From Apus apus (lineage: Eukaryota > Chordata > Aves > Apodiformes > Apodidae), in contig NC_067282.1 in assembly GCF_020740795.1 (NCBI RefSeq), positions 43,491,290 to 43,555,289 on the forward strand: 64,000 nucleotides of DNA, in the 5' to 3' direction. The notes beneath the pieces are model-generated. The model saw only the letters and a program-made list of their open reading frames with translations. It was not told the origin of the DNA and did no database searches. Made by a program: the position numbers and the translations under genes. Positions 12,700-33,863 of the stretch are shown one piece after another (position 1 is the stretch's first letter; every line of letters begins with the position of its first letter).

Positions 12700-13830
12700 G
12701 AGCAGTAGCACTTCATACTCTGTGGGACACCCGGCTTCGCTGTAACAATTGGTCTTGCATTGACAAGGTCAATGTTAGTGCCCCTCCTGACGACACCAGC
12801 TGCTGAGCAAGAGGGACAATTCAACACTCCTCATCCTCAAAGTGTTACTTCCCAGTTCCATCTTCTTGCTGCTCTCTTTGTTCCTGCTGTACTCCAGTTA
12901 CAAGGCGCTCACTCAACAAGAGATGATTAGCACTGATTAGTGACGACACTTCAGGCACTGCAAAGCGTGGGCTACGCTCATTACGGCTGGTGAGCAACAC
13001 TTCTTGTACCAAGACAATTAGGTGTCCACAGTGACAATCAACTTACCTTGACAGTGAATTCCGGGAATTTTTAGCTCCTTCAGGAGCACAAAGCCTTGCC
13101 AGATCGTGCTTCTAAGAGAGACTGACGACCTCTGCTTACATCTGTAAGATGAAAGCATGCCTTCTATTATACACAAAATGTACCTTCCTTAGGGCACTAA
13201 AATATGATTGTAAAACATCACAAAATAAAGCTCATTCATTTTACTAACTAAACTTAATATTATTTCATTTATTAGAGCAAAAATTGTATATTTTCCACAT
13301 ACAATGTATTAATTTGTACTTAAACCTCCGACTCTTATTTTGTAAAGCTGGTTTATCTAGGGGGTTCTGCAAAAAATTCTGAAGTCCATTAGTTATACTT
13401 GCTTAGAGACTTGCAAAGGAAGGAAAAAAAGCCCAAATAATCACATTCTTTTTTTTTTCCCTTCAGATTGGAAAGTAAGAATTTAATTACTCACCTATAC
13501 TGAAGGTTACTCATTTACAGCTATTTAATCTGTAATTACAGCTGGGTAACACCAAATATGAAGTAATGATAAACAGTAGTGATGTGGTAAAACCCCACTG
13601 GATGAGGAGCATTCCTACATTATCTTATCAAGACTGAATATGTTCAGGTTTATAAGACAAAAAAAAAAAAGAGGAACCCTACCACTATCACCACACCAAC
13701 CTTCAACACATGCTTTCTATATGAAAAGAGAAATAGGATAAATTTGGCAACAGCCATTTCATGTATTACACATTAAATAAAATAAACAACCCAAACCAGC
13801 CAAGAACTGTGAAGTTTAATAGTTGCATGA
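12700..13830. other. Intergenic gap between two convergent genes
   Basis: About 1.1 kb lies between the 3' ends of ACOD1 (+) and the GATD3-like gene (-). It is AT-rich, with no repeats recognised and no supported coding frame. Confidence 0.6.
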
Positions 13831-13831
13831 T

Positions 13832-13837
13832 TTTATT
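13832..13837 (-). other. Polyadenylation signal of the GATD3-like gene
   Basis: AATAAA on the minus strand lies 75 bases past the stop codon, implying a very short 3'UTR of about 100 bases. Confidence 0.6.
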
Positions 13838-13911
13838 AATACAATCAAAGAAAGCTAAAAGCTTATGCTTAGCTTAACCGATTTCCCTCGCAGAAGTCTG
13901 TATGCTTCCAG

Positions 13912-16900
13912 TCAAGCAAGTTTCAGGACTTCTTGTACCATAGATCCAATTCCATCAAAGATTTCATGCAGAGGAGCTTTGCACATGAAAGCACAGGTAG
14001 TAACTATTTTATTGGATTTATCCACATGGGATTCATTTACATTTTTGCAAATGTGCTTGCATCCAAGCTCTGCTATAGCAGCTGCTGTTTCAGCATCCGG
14101 AAATCTGTAAATAAGATTACAGTAATTAACATAAAGAGGTGATAGAGCCATAAAATTCTGCCAACACAACTTGAATGAGAGAACTACAACAATATTTAAG
14201 TGACTAGCTGATGGTGACAAGGGAGTCAAACAGACTGCCACTGTCAGCTTCTCTTATTCCCTATGGATCACACAAGTGATCTGATTTATTTTAAAACATC
14301 ACCTGAAATAAGAGCCACAGTATATCAGATGAAACAATTCTGTTTTCAACAATCTTCCACTAACTTTATAAGATGATACCAAGCACAGCCATAACTGATA
14401 CTCAACAGTTTGAGAGATGCCAGCTGAACTTGCAGACATGTTAGACCTTTTCCAACACCTTCATATAAGGTCTTTCACTAGGATTCTGCAGAGACTTTTT
14501 TTTTTTCCCCTGAAGACAAGACAGGAGCAGGGGGGCAGAGGGGATCCCCCACTACTTCTGCTGCTATGAAATTCCATTCAGTTTTATCAGGAGTTGACAG
14601 TCAGCAGCACTGACTTCTGCCAGGCTCTGTTCTCATCTGCCTTCCCTACACAGGTCCCAAACCACTACCACAAGAAAAACTTTATTAAAAATCCTCAAAC
14701 AGACAAAACCACACAGGCAATTTAAATAGCCACTCAAATTACCACCGAGTACCAAATTTTTAAATGCAACCTGGACGGATCCCAAGTCTTCATCTGCACA
14801 TTTGCAACATGAATAAAAGGCACTGAGTAAGCAAATTCTGTATCTCACTTAGAGAGCTAAAATCTTTATAGAGTTAAAACCTATCACTTGATTCCCATTA
14901 AAGTAACATGAAAAAAATAACTTAATATCTGTGGTTACCTGCATATTTGAAGAGGTGGGGTTCTGTAAAAGTCTCTTTGTTCTGTCACTTTTAGGACTGA
15001 TGGACACTACATCCAGTGACTCATTAGCACTCCCACTGCACAATAAAGCCACTGCAGAAGCCTGTGTTACCTTCCTGGCTCACAGAGTGAAGGCTTAGGC
15101 AAGAGATACTGCTACCTAGAGTTTTCATTCTATCAACTGTAATGGTTCTGTGGATATCGAGATCATAGAACATATCCCAGACCTAGACATTTGTGAATTA
15201 GGGATAAATTTTTCCAACGTTGTCATGCACAGGTTGCCTGACCTCACAGATTCAGTCTGTCTGCCCTGAGAGTTCTGTGCCTACTATTACTATGCAAGTG
15301 AAAATTTGAAATAAGTAAAAAATGTCATTAGTAAGTTATCTTTTGCACAGAAGACTAGCCACTTCCTAATTAATTCTCATGTAAATTATCTTCCTTCTTA
15401 CCTTCCATCTACATTTTTATCTTGACCAACAGTGACCTCACAGCCAGGAAAGACTTTAGCTGCCAGGACTGGTGATATACAGCACAAACCAATGGGCTTT
15501 TTTGCACTGTGGAAAGCTTGGAGTGTGGCGTTCACGTGCTCGTTGACAGTACAATTCTTGCCATCTACAGCCCAGGAGCACAGGTTCTTTGCTACACCAA
15601 AACCACCTAAAAAATAAAACCAAAACACAACAAACAAACAAAAAAACCCAATAAGCTCAAATGTAAGACAATGCTAAAAGCCATTAAAATCAATACCAGA
15701 AAGTTCTCCTTTTTTTCAATATATGTCAGACTGCTAAGTTACTACACTGAAAGCTTTCAGCATGTGAAACATGATGGGTGGACAATGTTAAAATTTTAAC
15801 TGCGTATTTTTTATACCATGTATGTTACATAGGCCAGAAAACTTAATCTCGTTTCAGTGAACAACAAACAGACAAATAGGAAACCTCACATTAATTTCAT
15901 AGTCACTGGAGAAGCTGCACCACCTCAATAAGCAAGAGAGGGATTAGAAAGAAAGACCAATGCTAGTTAAAAGTAGAAGAGTGTAATTCACAAGAGTAAC
16001 ACAAATAGTGATTTGACTCTACTGTACTTCACTCTCAAGTTTTACTTCAGCAGTTACAGGAGTTTCCCCCTCCCAGGAATTATTCTTTAACTTAAAAAAA
16101 TAAAGGTTAACACTGTAAAACAAAAAAGGATATTATATAAAAAGGCAATGGTAACATGTGATACCGAGACATACCACTTGTGAATAATATAATAATTTCC
16201 TATTAAAAATACAGGCAGATTTGCTTTCTAGAAAAGCTGTAACAATCCTTTACTTAATCTTCATTTAATTATGCAAGCAGATTATATTTTACAGCATCTT
16301 CACTGGCTAGATTGACAATAAGTAACTGTAACCATCTATTGTATTTCATTCCTTATGGAATGTGCACAACATCAACTTTTCTACAATAAACAAACAGTAA
16401 TTTCCACAAATAGTTCAATGGACAACACTGAGGAGCTTTGCCTTTTTAACATTTTTCCTTTTGCTCTCTGCTCACTTTCAAGTGTTTTTCTGGACTCTCT
16501 GAGGTAAGATTTTAATTTTCAAACTTAATAGGGTTTATTTCCCTCTAATAGTTAATACAGCAACCGCCCCCAGGACCTGGTTTACAACAGCGTGAAATGA
16601 AGGTGGAAAATATTTACTAGACTGAACTCCCTCGTCAGCCCTGCCATCACCCACCCGTTTTAGGGCTGGAAGGCTGTTTCTCTGCGTTACACACACCCCC
16701 TCTGCTGGCCTTACAACAGAGGACAGTGTAACAACAGTCAACGCTTCGGCACAGCTGTGGAGGCAGTATTTAACAGTACTATGAATATTCTGGAACGTGA
16801 TCTTCAGCAAGTCATCATTTCCTCGCAACACTTTGGTTCTTCATTCCTAAAGTGATTACACTTACCTCTGTCTGAAAGGCAATTTTGCCGTTTATAAATA

Positions 16901-19425
16901 AAAAATTATCCACAAACATATTCAGTATAACTTCATCAGCAGCAGATCAGATACATAATTAAAACAAAATATACTGCCATCTGTCAAAGAATATAATCTA
17001 CTTGGCAACCTGCTATTCTGGCAACAATTTCAGGGACCTAAAAATAAGGCATTGCCATGTACTGTCAAATTCTGGCCTTACTTTTCTCCTCTGGTCAGTG
17101 TTCTTGTCCACAAGTAGGTACTGAAGTTTTCACAACCCTTAAAAAGGAGTGGTGCAATGTGCCACCTAAGTCCGAAAGAACATTATGTAATTTTAAATTA
17201 GTGAACTATAAATTAATAAATAAACTGAGATGACTTGTCAGCCCACAAGAGCTTGCTAAAATACTTTCTGATCCTCAAAGGAAGTACGTAAAAAAATAAA
17301 AACCACACACACCTCTCAAACTCAAAAGGGCAATTTATCCTCTAAACAGATTTAAAAATCAAAAAGTAGCAGAGGAAGAGCAGTTATTCACAACTGAAAA
17401 ACCACAAATTATTTTATTTTAAAAGCACTTACCAGGGAAAATGACTGCATCGAATTCACTAGCTTTCAGTTCAGCCAAATCTTGAATGTTTCCTCTTGCC
17501 AATCTGGCACTTTCAACTAACACATTTCTCTTCTCTTCTGCTGGACTTCCTTTCAGGTGATTGACTACATCTCTTTGCTCAATATTGGGGGCAAATATCT
17601 TCACCTATAATACAGAGATGAACCAAGTCTGAGAAAGTAAACAGAACTCATACATATTGGTCACAATAAAGATCAGTTAATGAAAATAGTTTTAATTCCT
17701 TAAGTCTTTTACACAAGAGAAGTGGATGCCACAGGGCAGAGTTACTGTATTATATTATCTACAGTGACAGGTGACCTATTAGGATGGGTAAAACTGGCCA
17801 TCCTCCCCACCCTATTCCTGCATCTTTTTGACAGTGCATTCTTACACCAATACTAAGCTTACTGCTTTTGCCAGGGTCTGCCTTCCCTCTGCAGATAATC
17901 CCAAGGACAAGTTATACCAACAGCCTGACTGGACACACAGCTGAGTCTGCAGAAAGGCTGGTCCTAACTGTTAGGGCCTCAGTGCTAAAGGTTTTACAAA
18001 AAAGTTCAAAAGACAAAGATGCAAACTGTATAAGCATTTCCAGTGCAGACATTAGAGTTAGTTACTTTCCTGAAAGACTGGTAGCAGGAAAAAAAACAAC
18101 AAATATGGAAGAACGTATTTTGGTTAGACACAAAAAGAGAAAGCTGCAGCAAAAATATAAAGTTCTGTGAAAGGTGTACTGCTTGCTTTGCAGACTTCTC
18201 AGCACTCACTACTTCAGCTAACTGTGGGAAGGACAATTTTGTGCTAAATATGGGGGTGCTCCTGTTACCATTAGACACCTGAGTGCAGCTACACACAGAG
18301 ACCAACCACCTTCCACCGTCTGAAGGCACAGACAGGACCAAAGCACACCACCACATCCCAGACCAGGCTTCTCCGAGGAAACCCAGTTACTGAAAAAACC
18401 CAGAAACAGCTGTCCGAAAACAAGCTGCTAAACCTGTGAGCAAAAAAAAAAAAAAAACCACAATCGAAAAGCAGATCTAGAATTTTAATTGGGCCTCATC
18501 TTCAGCTCCCCAGAGCCTGGAGTGGACTGTGGGGACAGAGGAGCAGGACGAAGGAAGGGCAGAGGAGCAGGACAAGACCTGCAGTTGCTCCTCGCTCCCG
18601 GACCCAGCTGCCCGCATGTGACCACTGTGCCTGCCAGGGGCCCTCCACGTCCTTGGGGAAGGAAGTGAGTAGAGAAAAGGGGGGGAGGCAAGATAAAGAA
18701 AGATGATGGTTTCGTGGTGTGCAGCGGCAGTGATGTCGAAAAGAGACAGGTCAGTATGAGGGATGGAGGGGGGTGTTTACTGAGCTTACCTAGCTCTGAA
18801 GAGGAGCTGAATGGAAGATGCTAACTGCTAATGTCTTTATCCTTGAGCACCAGGATGAGCAGTCAAAATAATGCAGTTAAAATAATGTTAAATAACTTAA
18901 TACCCTTGGTTACCTGCATATTTGCAGAGGTTAGAATAATGATTAATTAAAACTTCCCGTGAACTAGCCTCACATACTAAAAGACCCGCTGCCACAAAAG
19001 GCCTCGGAGCACACACAGTGAACAGCAGAAGCGCTACCGCTTTCAGTGGAAGCCAAGAACCAGTGAACCGATCACGGAGGCGAATGGCACCGGCACGCTG
19101 AGAGATACACGGAAGCTTCACGTCTGCAGGACAGCCGGGCCCGGCGCGGGCCGGGGGAGCGGCCAAGGCGGGGAGCACTCGACTGCTGACGAGACGAGGG
19201 AGACGTGCTTCCACCGCCCTGGGAGCTGGTCCTGCCCGGCTCCACACACAGCCCGGGCAGGAGGAGGAGGAGGAGGAGGACGAGGGGGCCCCGTCTCCCC
19301 TTCCCCGCCGCCCCTACCTCCGCGCCGCCGCGGCTCAGGTGCACCAGCGCCGCCGAGGCCTCGTGAATCTCGCTGCCATCGAAGACGCCGCAGCCGGCGA
19401 GAACCAGGGCCACCCGCTTGCCCAT
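13912..19425 (-). CDS. GATD3/ES1-like protein (DJ-1/PfpI-fold glutamine amidotransferase-like)
   Basis: Coding exons in transcript order are 19425-19318, 17604-17433, 15606-15402 and 14104-13912. All introns are GT-AG and in phase, giving 225 residues. The protein matches the whole mature part of ES1/GATD3 (human C21orf33) from '[14 protein letters not shown]' to the end. The nucleophile-elbow cysteine of the DJ-1/PfpI fold is at about residue 135 in [10 protein letters not shown]. Human GATD3 is 268 residues because of an N-terminal mitochondrial leader. From the ATG chosen here no leader is present, and the ATG sits four codons before the first conserved residue. The frame stays open upstream through GC-rich sequence, so a longer N terminus is possible. 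I cannot tell whether this is the GATD3 orthologue or a second paralogue, so I give no symbol. Biochemical function of the family is poorly settled (deglycase/glyoxalase-like roles have been proposed). Confidence 0.9.
14915..14951 (-). repeat. Copy 1 of a near-identical 37-base pair of sequences
   Basis: 'ttacctgcatatttg' with flanks recurs at 18890-18926 with about six differences. On the minus strand both copies contain the strong splice donor context TATGCAG|GTAACC. Both lie in introns of the GATD3-like gene. Confidence 0.5.
18890..18926 (-). repeat. Copy 2 of the 37-base pair, with splice-donor-like core
   Basis: Partner of 14915-14951. It lies just downstream of the promoter exon of the GATD3-like gene, so its TATGCAG|GTAACC could end an alternative first exon. 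Not proven. Confidence 0.5.
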
Positions 19426-19640
19426 GGCGGCCGCCCTCCTCCCGCCTCCCGCCGCCCGGCGCCCGAACCAGACGCCGCTCGGGCCGCCGAACCCCGCCCG
19501 TATCGCGCCGCCTCTTCCTCCTGCCGCGCCTGCGCTGCTGGGGCGCTGCCCGCCCCCCCCGGCTGCCCGCCCCCCCCCCCGGCTGCCCGCCCCCCCCCCG
19601 GCTGCCCGCCCCCCCATCGGCTGCGGTAGAGGCCAGCAGT
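19100..19640 (-). promoter_or_regulatory. CpG-island promoter of the GATD3-like gene
   Basis: The segment is strongly GC- and CpG-rich around the start codon at 19425, in contrast to AT-rich surroundings. No TATA box is visible, as usual for housekeeping promoters. Confidence 0.75.
19548..19617 (-). repeat. Tandem C-run repeat (GGCTGCCC plus a long C run) upstream of the GATD3-like gene
   Basis: Four near copies of GGCTGCCCGCCCCCCCC, differing in the length of the C run, lie 120-200 bases upstream of the start codon. The minus strand carries matching G runs of 7-11 bases, giving G-quadruplex potential at the promoter. Run lengths here are also prone to sequencing error. Confidence 0.8.
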
Positions 19641-19699
19641 ACTGCTGGGTCCCAGTGTGGTTTGTGTCATCTTGACTTGTCAGGCCCATCTATGTCGCT

Positions 19700-20650
19700 T
19701 TATTAACCCCCTTAGCTCCCCCTTGTACTCTAGGGAATGGCTTCATTTGACCAAGAAAACCAAAGAGTTTGAAGCATCAAACCTGCCTTATGCCTACTCC
19801 CAGGGTAGTCATTCAGGCATTGCCCCAGGGAACAAAAGGCTTCTTCCCTTGGCCAAGGCAGAAGTTCATCCCTAGTCTCCTTATGACTGAGCACACAAAT
19901 GCCACACTGGAGACCAGATGTACTTAATTTTAGCAAGGTCTCTTGGCTCTCCAGTCCTCCATTTTTTTTTTTCAGCAGCTGCTTCTCCTATAATGACAAG
20001 AAACTTGGGCTTAATAATGAAAATGTACACTTTTACCAGACCAGAGAAATGAAGGAGTGGATCTTGTAGAAAAACAAGAGTGCCTTCCAAAAATCTGAAG
20101 TTCTGCAGGGGACACAACAGTTCATAGGCTGGGAAAAGCTCCCTGGCCACACCTGTTCTACAGCAGAGGAATCACCTTAGCTGAGATGTGGCCACCTCCC
20201 TCCCAGCCCCAGTGCAGCACAAGTGCCCACCTGCAAGAGGAGGAGAGAAGGGCCACCCGGTCCCTGCCTTCTCCAAACTCCCCAGCCGCATGGCCACGTC
20301 CACCTTGGCTGCCAGAGGGGACAGGAGGTGGCTGCTGCTCTGCACCAGCCTGCAAGGAAGGTCCTGTGCTCACCAAGCAGCCCCAGAGCAGAATGGACTC
20401 CTGGTGAGTTGCACTGACAGAGACAGGAGGGGCACTCCCGGCATTGCAGCTGCTCAGCTCCTTCAGCAGGAGCTTGATGGTTGGCAGCTGGGTCACCTGG
20501 GCTCCCTCTACTCCTTCTGGTGTCCTGTGCATTCTCACAGCAGAGAAAGAGCTGTGTGACACAAGCTGCCTTTTCCCTCTCCTTCTAGCACATGGAGTGC
20601 TTCCAAGCTGCTGCGAAGCAGCCGGGTGCTGTCTGGCAATGGAGCTGACC
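19700..20650. other. Intergenic segment between divergent promoters, no gene seen
   Basis: GC rises between 20.15 and 20.6 kb and several long overlapping frames appear on both strands. None has splice-bounded structure or a recognisable protein. I treat them as composition effects. Confidence 0.5.
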
Positions 20651-20654
20651 AACC

Positions 20655-20855
20655 CCCACCTCACTGCAACCTCCTTTCAGGCAGTTTTAGAGAGCAGTAA
20701 GGTCTCCCCTCAGCCTCCTTCAGACCCAATTCCCTCAGCTGCTTTTTTTAAGGTCTGTGGTTCTGAACCTTCACCAGCTTCATTGCCCTTTCTGGACATG
20801 CTCCAGAAACTCCATGTCCTTCTTGTAGTGAGGTGCCCTTCTGTTTTCCTGGCAT
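20655..20855 (-). mobile_element. CR1 LINE internal fragment
   Basis: Reversed CR1 ORF2 sequence is recognisable: 'acctcctttcaggcagtttt', 'aaggtctcccctcagcctcc', 'ttcaccagcttcattgccct' and 'atgtccttcttgtagtgagg'. Neither the 3' tail nor the 5' part is present. Confidence 0.85.
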
Positions 20856-20899
20856 ACAGTCATGTCTTCCTGCTCAGACTGGGAACCTCTGCCATAGGT

Positions 20900-23800
20900 A
20901 GCCTCATCTGCAGTCCTGCCTCCTGGATGGACCTTGGACACTTATTATAGGTAGTCCTGTCTCTTGGCTGGACACTGCCCTTGACTCAACCTTGCTGTGT
21001 CTGGAATTCCAGCAAGAGGTGGATCCAGCCACTCCTTCATACCTCTTCCCATTTAGAAAGTTCAGAACTGCACTGTGGTCATTGAGGTCACTGCCCTTGC
21101 CTGCACCATGGTCACCTCTGTCCCTGGCTCATCCTCCTATGCAAAGCAGCCCTATTCCTGCTGCTCCCTCACACCTCTAGGGCTAGCATAAATGATGAAA
21201 GTTATTACCTGACTTCATATAAATGTGTATTTGAAGTGAGGAAGAGGATTCACTGCTCTGCTGTGTGGCAGCATCAGAGTGAGAGTGGCAGGGCACAGGG
21301 AGGGCTGGCTGGTCCCAAAGGGGAGCCAAGCTTGGTCACAGGGCAAGTGGAGGCAGGCGCCTCACCAGCTTGGCCCAGTCCCTCCTTCTCCAAGCAAGGT
21401 GAGCAGGGCAGCTCTGGCAATAGCAGTGAGGTTCCAAGAGTCCAATTACTGGGCAAGTCCACAGTGATGAGACAAATCCAAGGTCAGGCTGGGGAGACAG
21501 ATGGATGGGCTGGGCCCAGGCATGGCTGCAGTGTAACTCAAGAGGCAGCTTCCCAGGAAAGACAGGGAGGCCCCTTTGAGATGTCTCAGCAGAGTTGTTT
21601 GTGAGAGCCTAAATGTTTTCTCTAGTGGAAATCCTGCTGTGAAGGGTCTTAGTTGCCTAACAACAGATTCTCAGATTAGTTTAAATTTTACTTGGATAGC
21701 TCTTTGTATTTCACAGGCTGCATCCAGCTGACTCATCAATTGACCTATCCCAACACTGCAGCAGATCCCAGAGAGTCTGTCTCAGCTCAAAACTCGCAAT
21801 GAGCTTCATCTGCATCTTTATGCCAGCCCTCACCCTATCTCTTAGGCTTCAGCAGAGCCCCTCTGGAATTCCATCTTGGAAATAGGTAATTTCTCTCGCC
21901 TGCCTCCTAAGCTGTCAGACAAAGCAGGGGCTGCCCTACAGTCCCAAATGATCACTGAACTGCATGTCTGTCCTGAGCACAGCCCCCATCCTAGCTCTCA
22001 GGGTTGAGGAGGACCTGAGGGAAACCCTTAGCCATACCTTACACAGTCACAAAGCCCAGCCATTTTCCTTTCCTGTAGAAACATACACGGCTTTCTCCCA
22101 CTCCACCTCACAGTTCAGTGTGCATCTCAGGCTACACAGCAGAGTGTAGGTGCAGAGGTCTCCTGTATCTGACTCCTTTTCTCAGGATGTCTTTCACCCC
22201 TCAAATGGTGGACCTCAGAGTGATGAACTCCTGTCTTTCAGACTGGCACCAATATGACTTCAGGTAATGTTTGTACTTTGTACTCAATAGGTAACTTACA
22301 CCCACGTGAGTGTAACAAAAAACCTGTGAGCAGTAAAGCTGCTGGCTGTGAAGTTTTGTCTACTGCAATCCAGATACAACTGTAACGTTCTTGCTGAATG
22401 GCACATTGCCAACATATAGGCTGGCAGATGTGCAGCTGAGGGTGTAATCACCATCCAGGGAAGTCCATTTTTGTGAGATAGGAGCTGTTACTTCAGGTTC
22501 AACTGCCTCTTTTCTGTGACTGTTACAGAGTATTGACTCACGTAGATGTTCAGAACCAAACTAGCTGTTCAAAACCACAACTTTGGGCTGCAGCAGCAGG
22601 CTTTGTTTTTTCCGTTCTGTTTCTTCCATCCTGTAGCTCTCAAGGGAAGAGACAGAGAAGGCAATATTTTATAATGCAAAATCACAGGGAGTCATCTGTC
22701 TTCATTGTTTCAGGAAAATGTTTGCTTTTCACTAAGCAAATAAGATACTCTGGAAAATAAGAAAAAATTTAGGCATCCTGTCAACTCCAGAAGTTGATCT
22801 TTGCAGCCTGTCCCAATCTTTCCTCTAAGCCCCCTAGTGGATGAAGATGCTGATCAGCTCTGTGGGTTTATAAAGGCCACTTTGACATGTTTCTGGATAA
22901 TAAACAAGACAGCTGCTGACTCAGAAATTGCTGACGTGACCTTTTTGGCACAAGTATATTTATTCACAAATTTATTAGATATATTTTCTACGTTAAAATA
23001 TGGTTCACAACCTAACTTAGGTTATACCAGAAATAAAAAACAGAGTACTGTGTGGGGTACAGTGAAGTGAGATGCCAAAACGTTACTAAAAAAAAATAAT
23101 AATAAAAAAAATCAATACCTTTGCCATCTTAGTCATTTGACCTGACACCTTCAGCAACCACAGCAGTGCCTGAATGGACACTTACTGGGCAAAACTTCAA
23201 ACATAATGCTGAACCAGGACTAAGAAGCTGTTCATACTGTAATCTTAGTTTGGCTAATAAGCAGTTCCAGCACCTTCATTATGTATTTTCATTTCCCTGC
23301 ATCCTGATTTCATAGAAGGGATAAATTAGGCTTCTCTTATTTCATAAAGCACTTCCAGAGTTATGTATCAAAATCTCTAAAACTAGGAATAAGGGCTGTA
23401 TTCTGAACAAACACATACCTTTTTGAACAGATGAAGAGCTGGCATCTTGTATTTATGCTCAGGCTAGGAAACACATAAGAGTAACAGCATACTATATTTT
23501 ATAAAGAACAAAAACACAGCTTTACTTTAAATGAGACACAAATAATATGCACGAGATTAAAATGCAATATAGGTATGTATAGATGATGTGTACATGCATG
23601 AAATTCAAGTATGGAGCTGAATGGTATGGATTTTAAAACTAAGCATCATAGAATCAGGTAGCAATGAGGTGAGATATAGAAATTTTGATATTTTAATATT
23701 TGTGCCATCTTTTACTACTTCCAGCATTACCAAAACTGGTATGAAGCAGCCTATCCTGCATTTTTATGTAGGATGCAGGGTTTTTGACCTCCAGCTTTGT

Positions 23801-23980
23801 TTCAATGTAGCCTAGTATAGTGCTGACTAGAGACCTGATTGTTCTTCAGGGGTTCATATACAATGAGCAGGGATATTTCTCTGGCTTCTGGTAGTCAAAA
23901 GTCCACAGGACAGTTAGCATTTACCCAGTGAATAGCACACACCAGTGCTTTCCACTGCTGATGCCACTGACCAAACTCAG
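20900..23980. other. Intergenic region, no gene seen
   Basis: No supported frame over about 120 codons. An older retroelement cannot be excluded in 20.9-21.2 kb, but nothing diagnostic is visible. Confidence 0.5.
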
Positions 23981-23999
23981 CCTTCTGGGCTCCCCAGTT

Positions 24000-24475
24000 C
24001 ATGAAGAATGAGAACTACTGGAAAGAGTCCAGTGCAGGGCCATGGGTTAGGGGAATGGAGCATTTGCCCTGTGATGAAAGGCTGAGAGAGCTGGGTCAGG
24101 TTAGCCTGGAGGATAAGAAGCTCAGGGGGGATCTCATCAATGCTTATAAATATATGAAGGGTGAGTGTCCATGGGATGGGTCCAGTCTCTTTTCAGCAGT
24201 GTCCAAGGGCAGGACGAGGGGCAGTGGGCACAACCGGAGCATGGAAGTTCAAGTTAAACATAAGGAAATATTTCTTTCCTGTGAGAGTGACAGAGCCCTG
24301 GAACAGGCAGCACAGAGAGGCTGTGGAGTCTCCTTCACCGGAGACATTCAAAACCCGCCTGGATGCGTTCTTGTGTGATGCGCTCTGGGTGATCCTGCTC
24401 TGGCAGGGGGGTTGGACTAGATGATCTTTCCAGGTCCCTCCCAAACCCATCGCTCTGTGGCTGTGATTCTGTGAC
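24000..24475 (+). mobile_element. CR1-type LINE fragment upstream of CLN5
   Basis: The C-terminal part of CR1 ORF2 is readable on the plus strand (for example CDERLRELGQVSL and LRGDLINAYKYMKG), followed by the CR1 3'UTR 'ggactagatgatctttccag' and the tail 'gtgattctgtga'. The 3' end lies about 210 bases before the CLN5 ATG, so it abuts the CpG-island promoter. Confidence 0.92.
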
Positions 24476-24687
24476 AATAACACCTTATCCTCCCTGCCAC
24501 CTCTCTCCCTCCAGCCAGGGCCCTTCCCCGATCCCCAAGCCGCCTTGGGCCTTGTGGGCGGGCGCGGGGGCGGCCCCTTTCCTTCCTTCCTTCTTCCTGC
24601 CTTCCTTCCCGCCCAGCCTCCCTTCAGCCCCGCCGCTTCCCCTGCCAACCCGCCCCGCCGCGCCGGGGCCCGACTCGCCGCGCCGTC

Positions 24688-33863
<9,176 letters not shown>

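Noticed and set aside
18480-18730. GC-richer patch with a plus-strand GTGAGT donor in an intron of the GATD3-like gene
   Set aside because: No matching acceptor or frame was found on the plus strand, so an antisense exon cannot be supported.
19072-19689. 205-codon minus frame across the GATD3-like promoter taken as a whole protein
   Set aside because: Its middle 36 codons are exon 1 of the GATD3-like gene; the rest runs past the splice donor at 19318. The upstream part is kept only as a possible leader.
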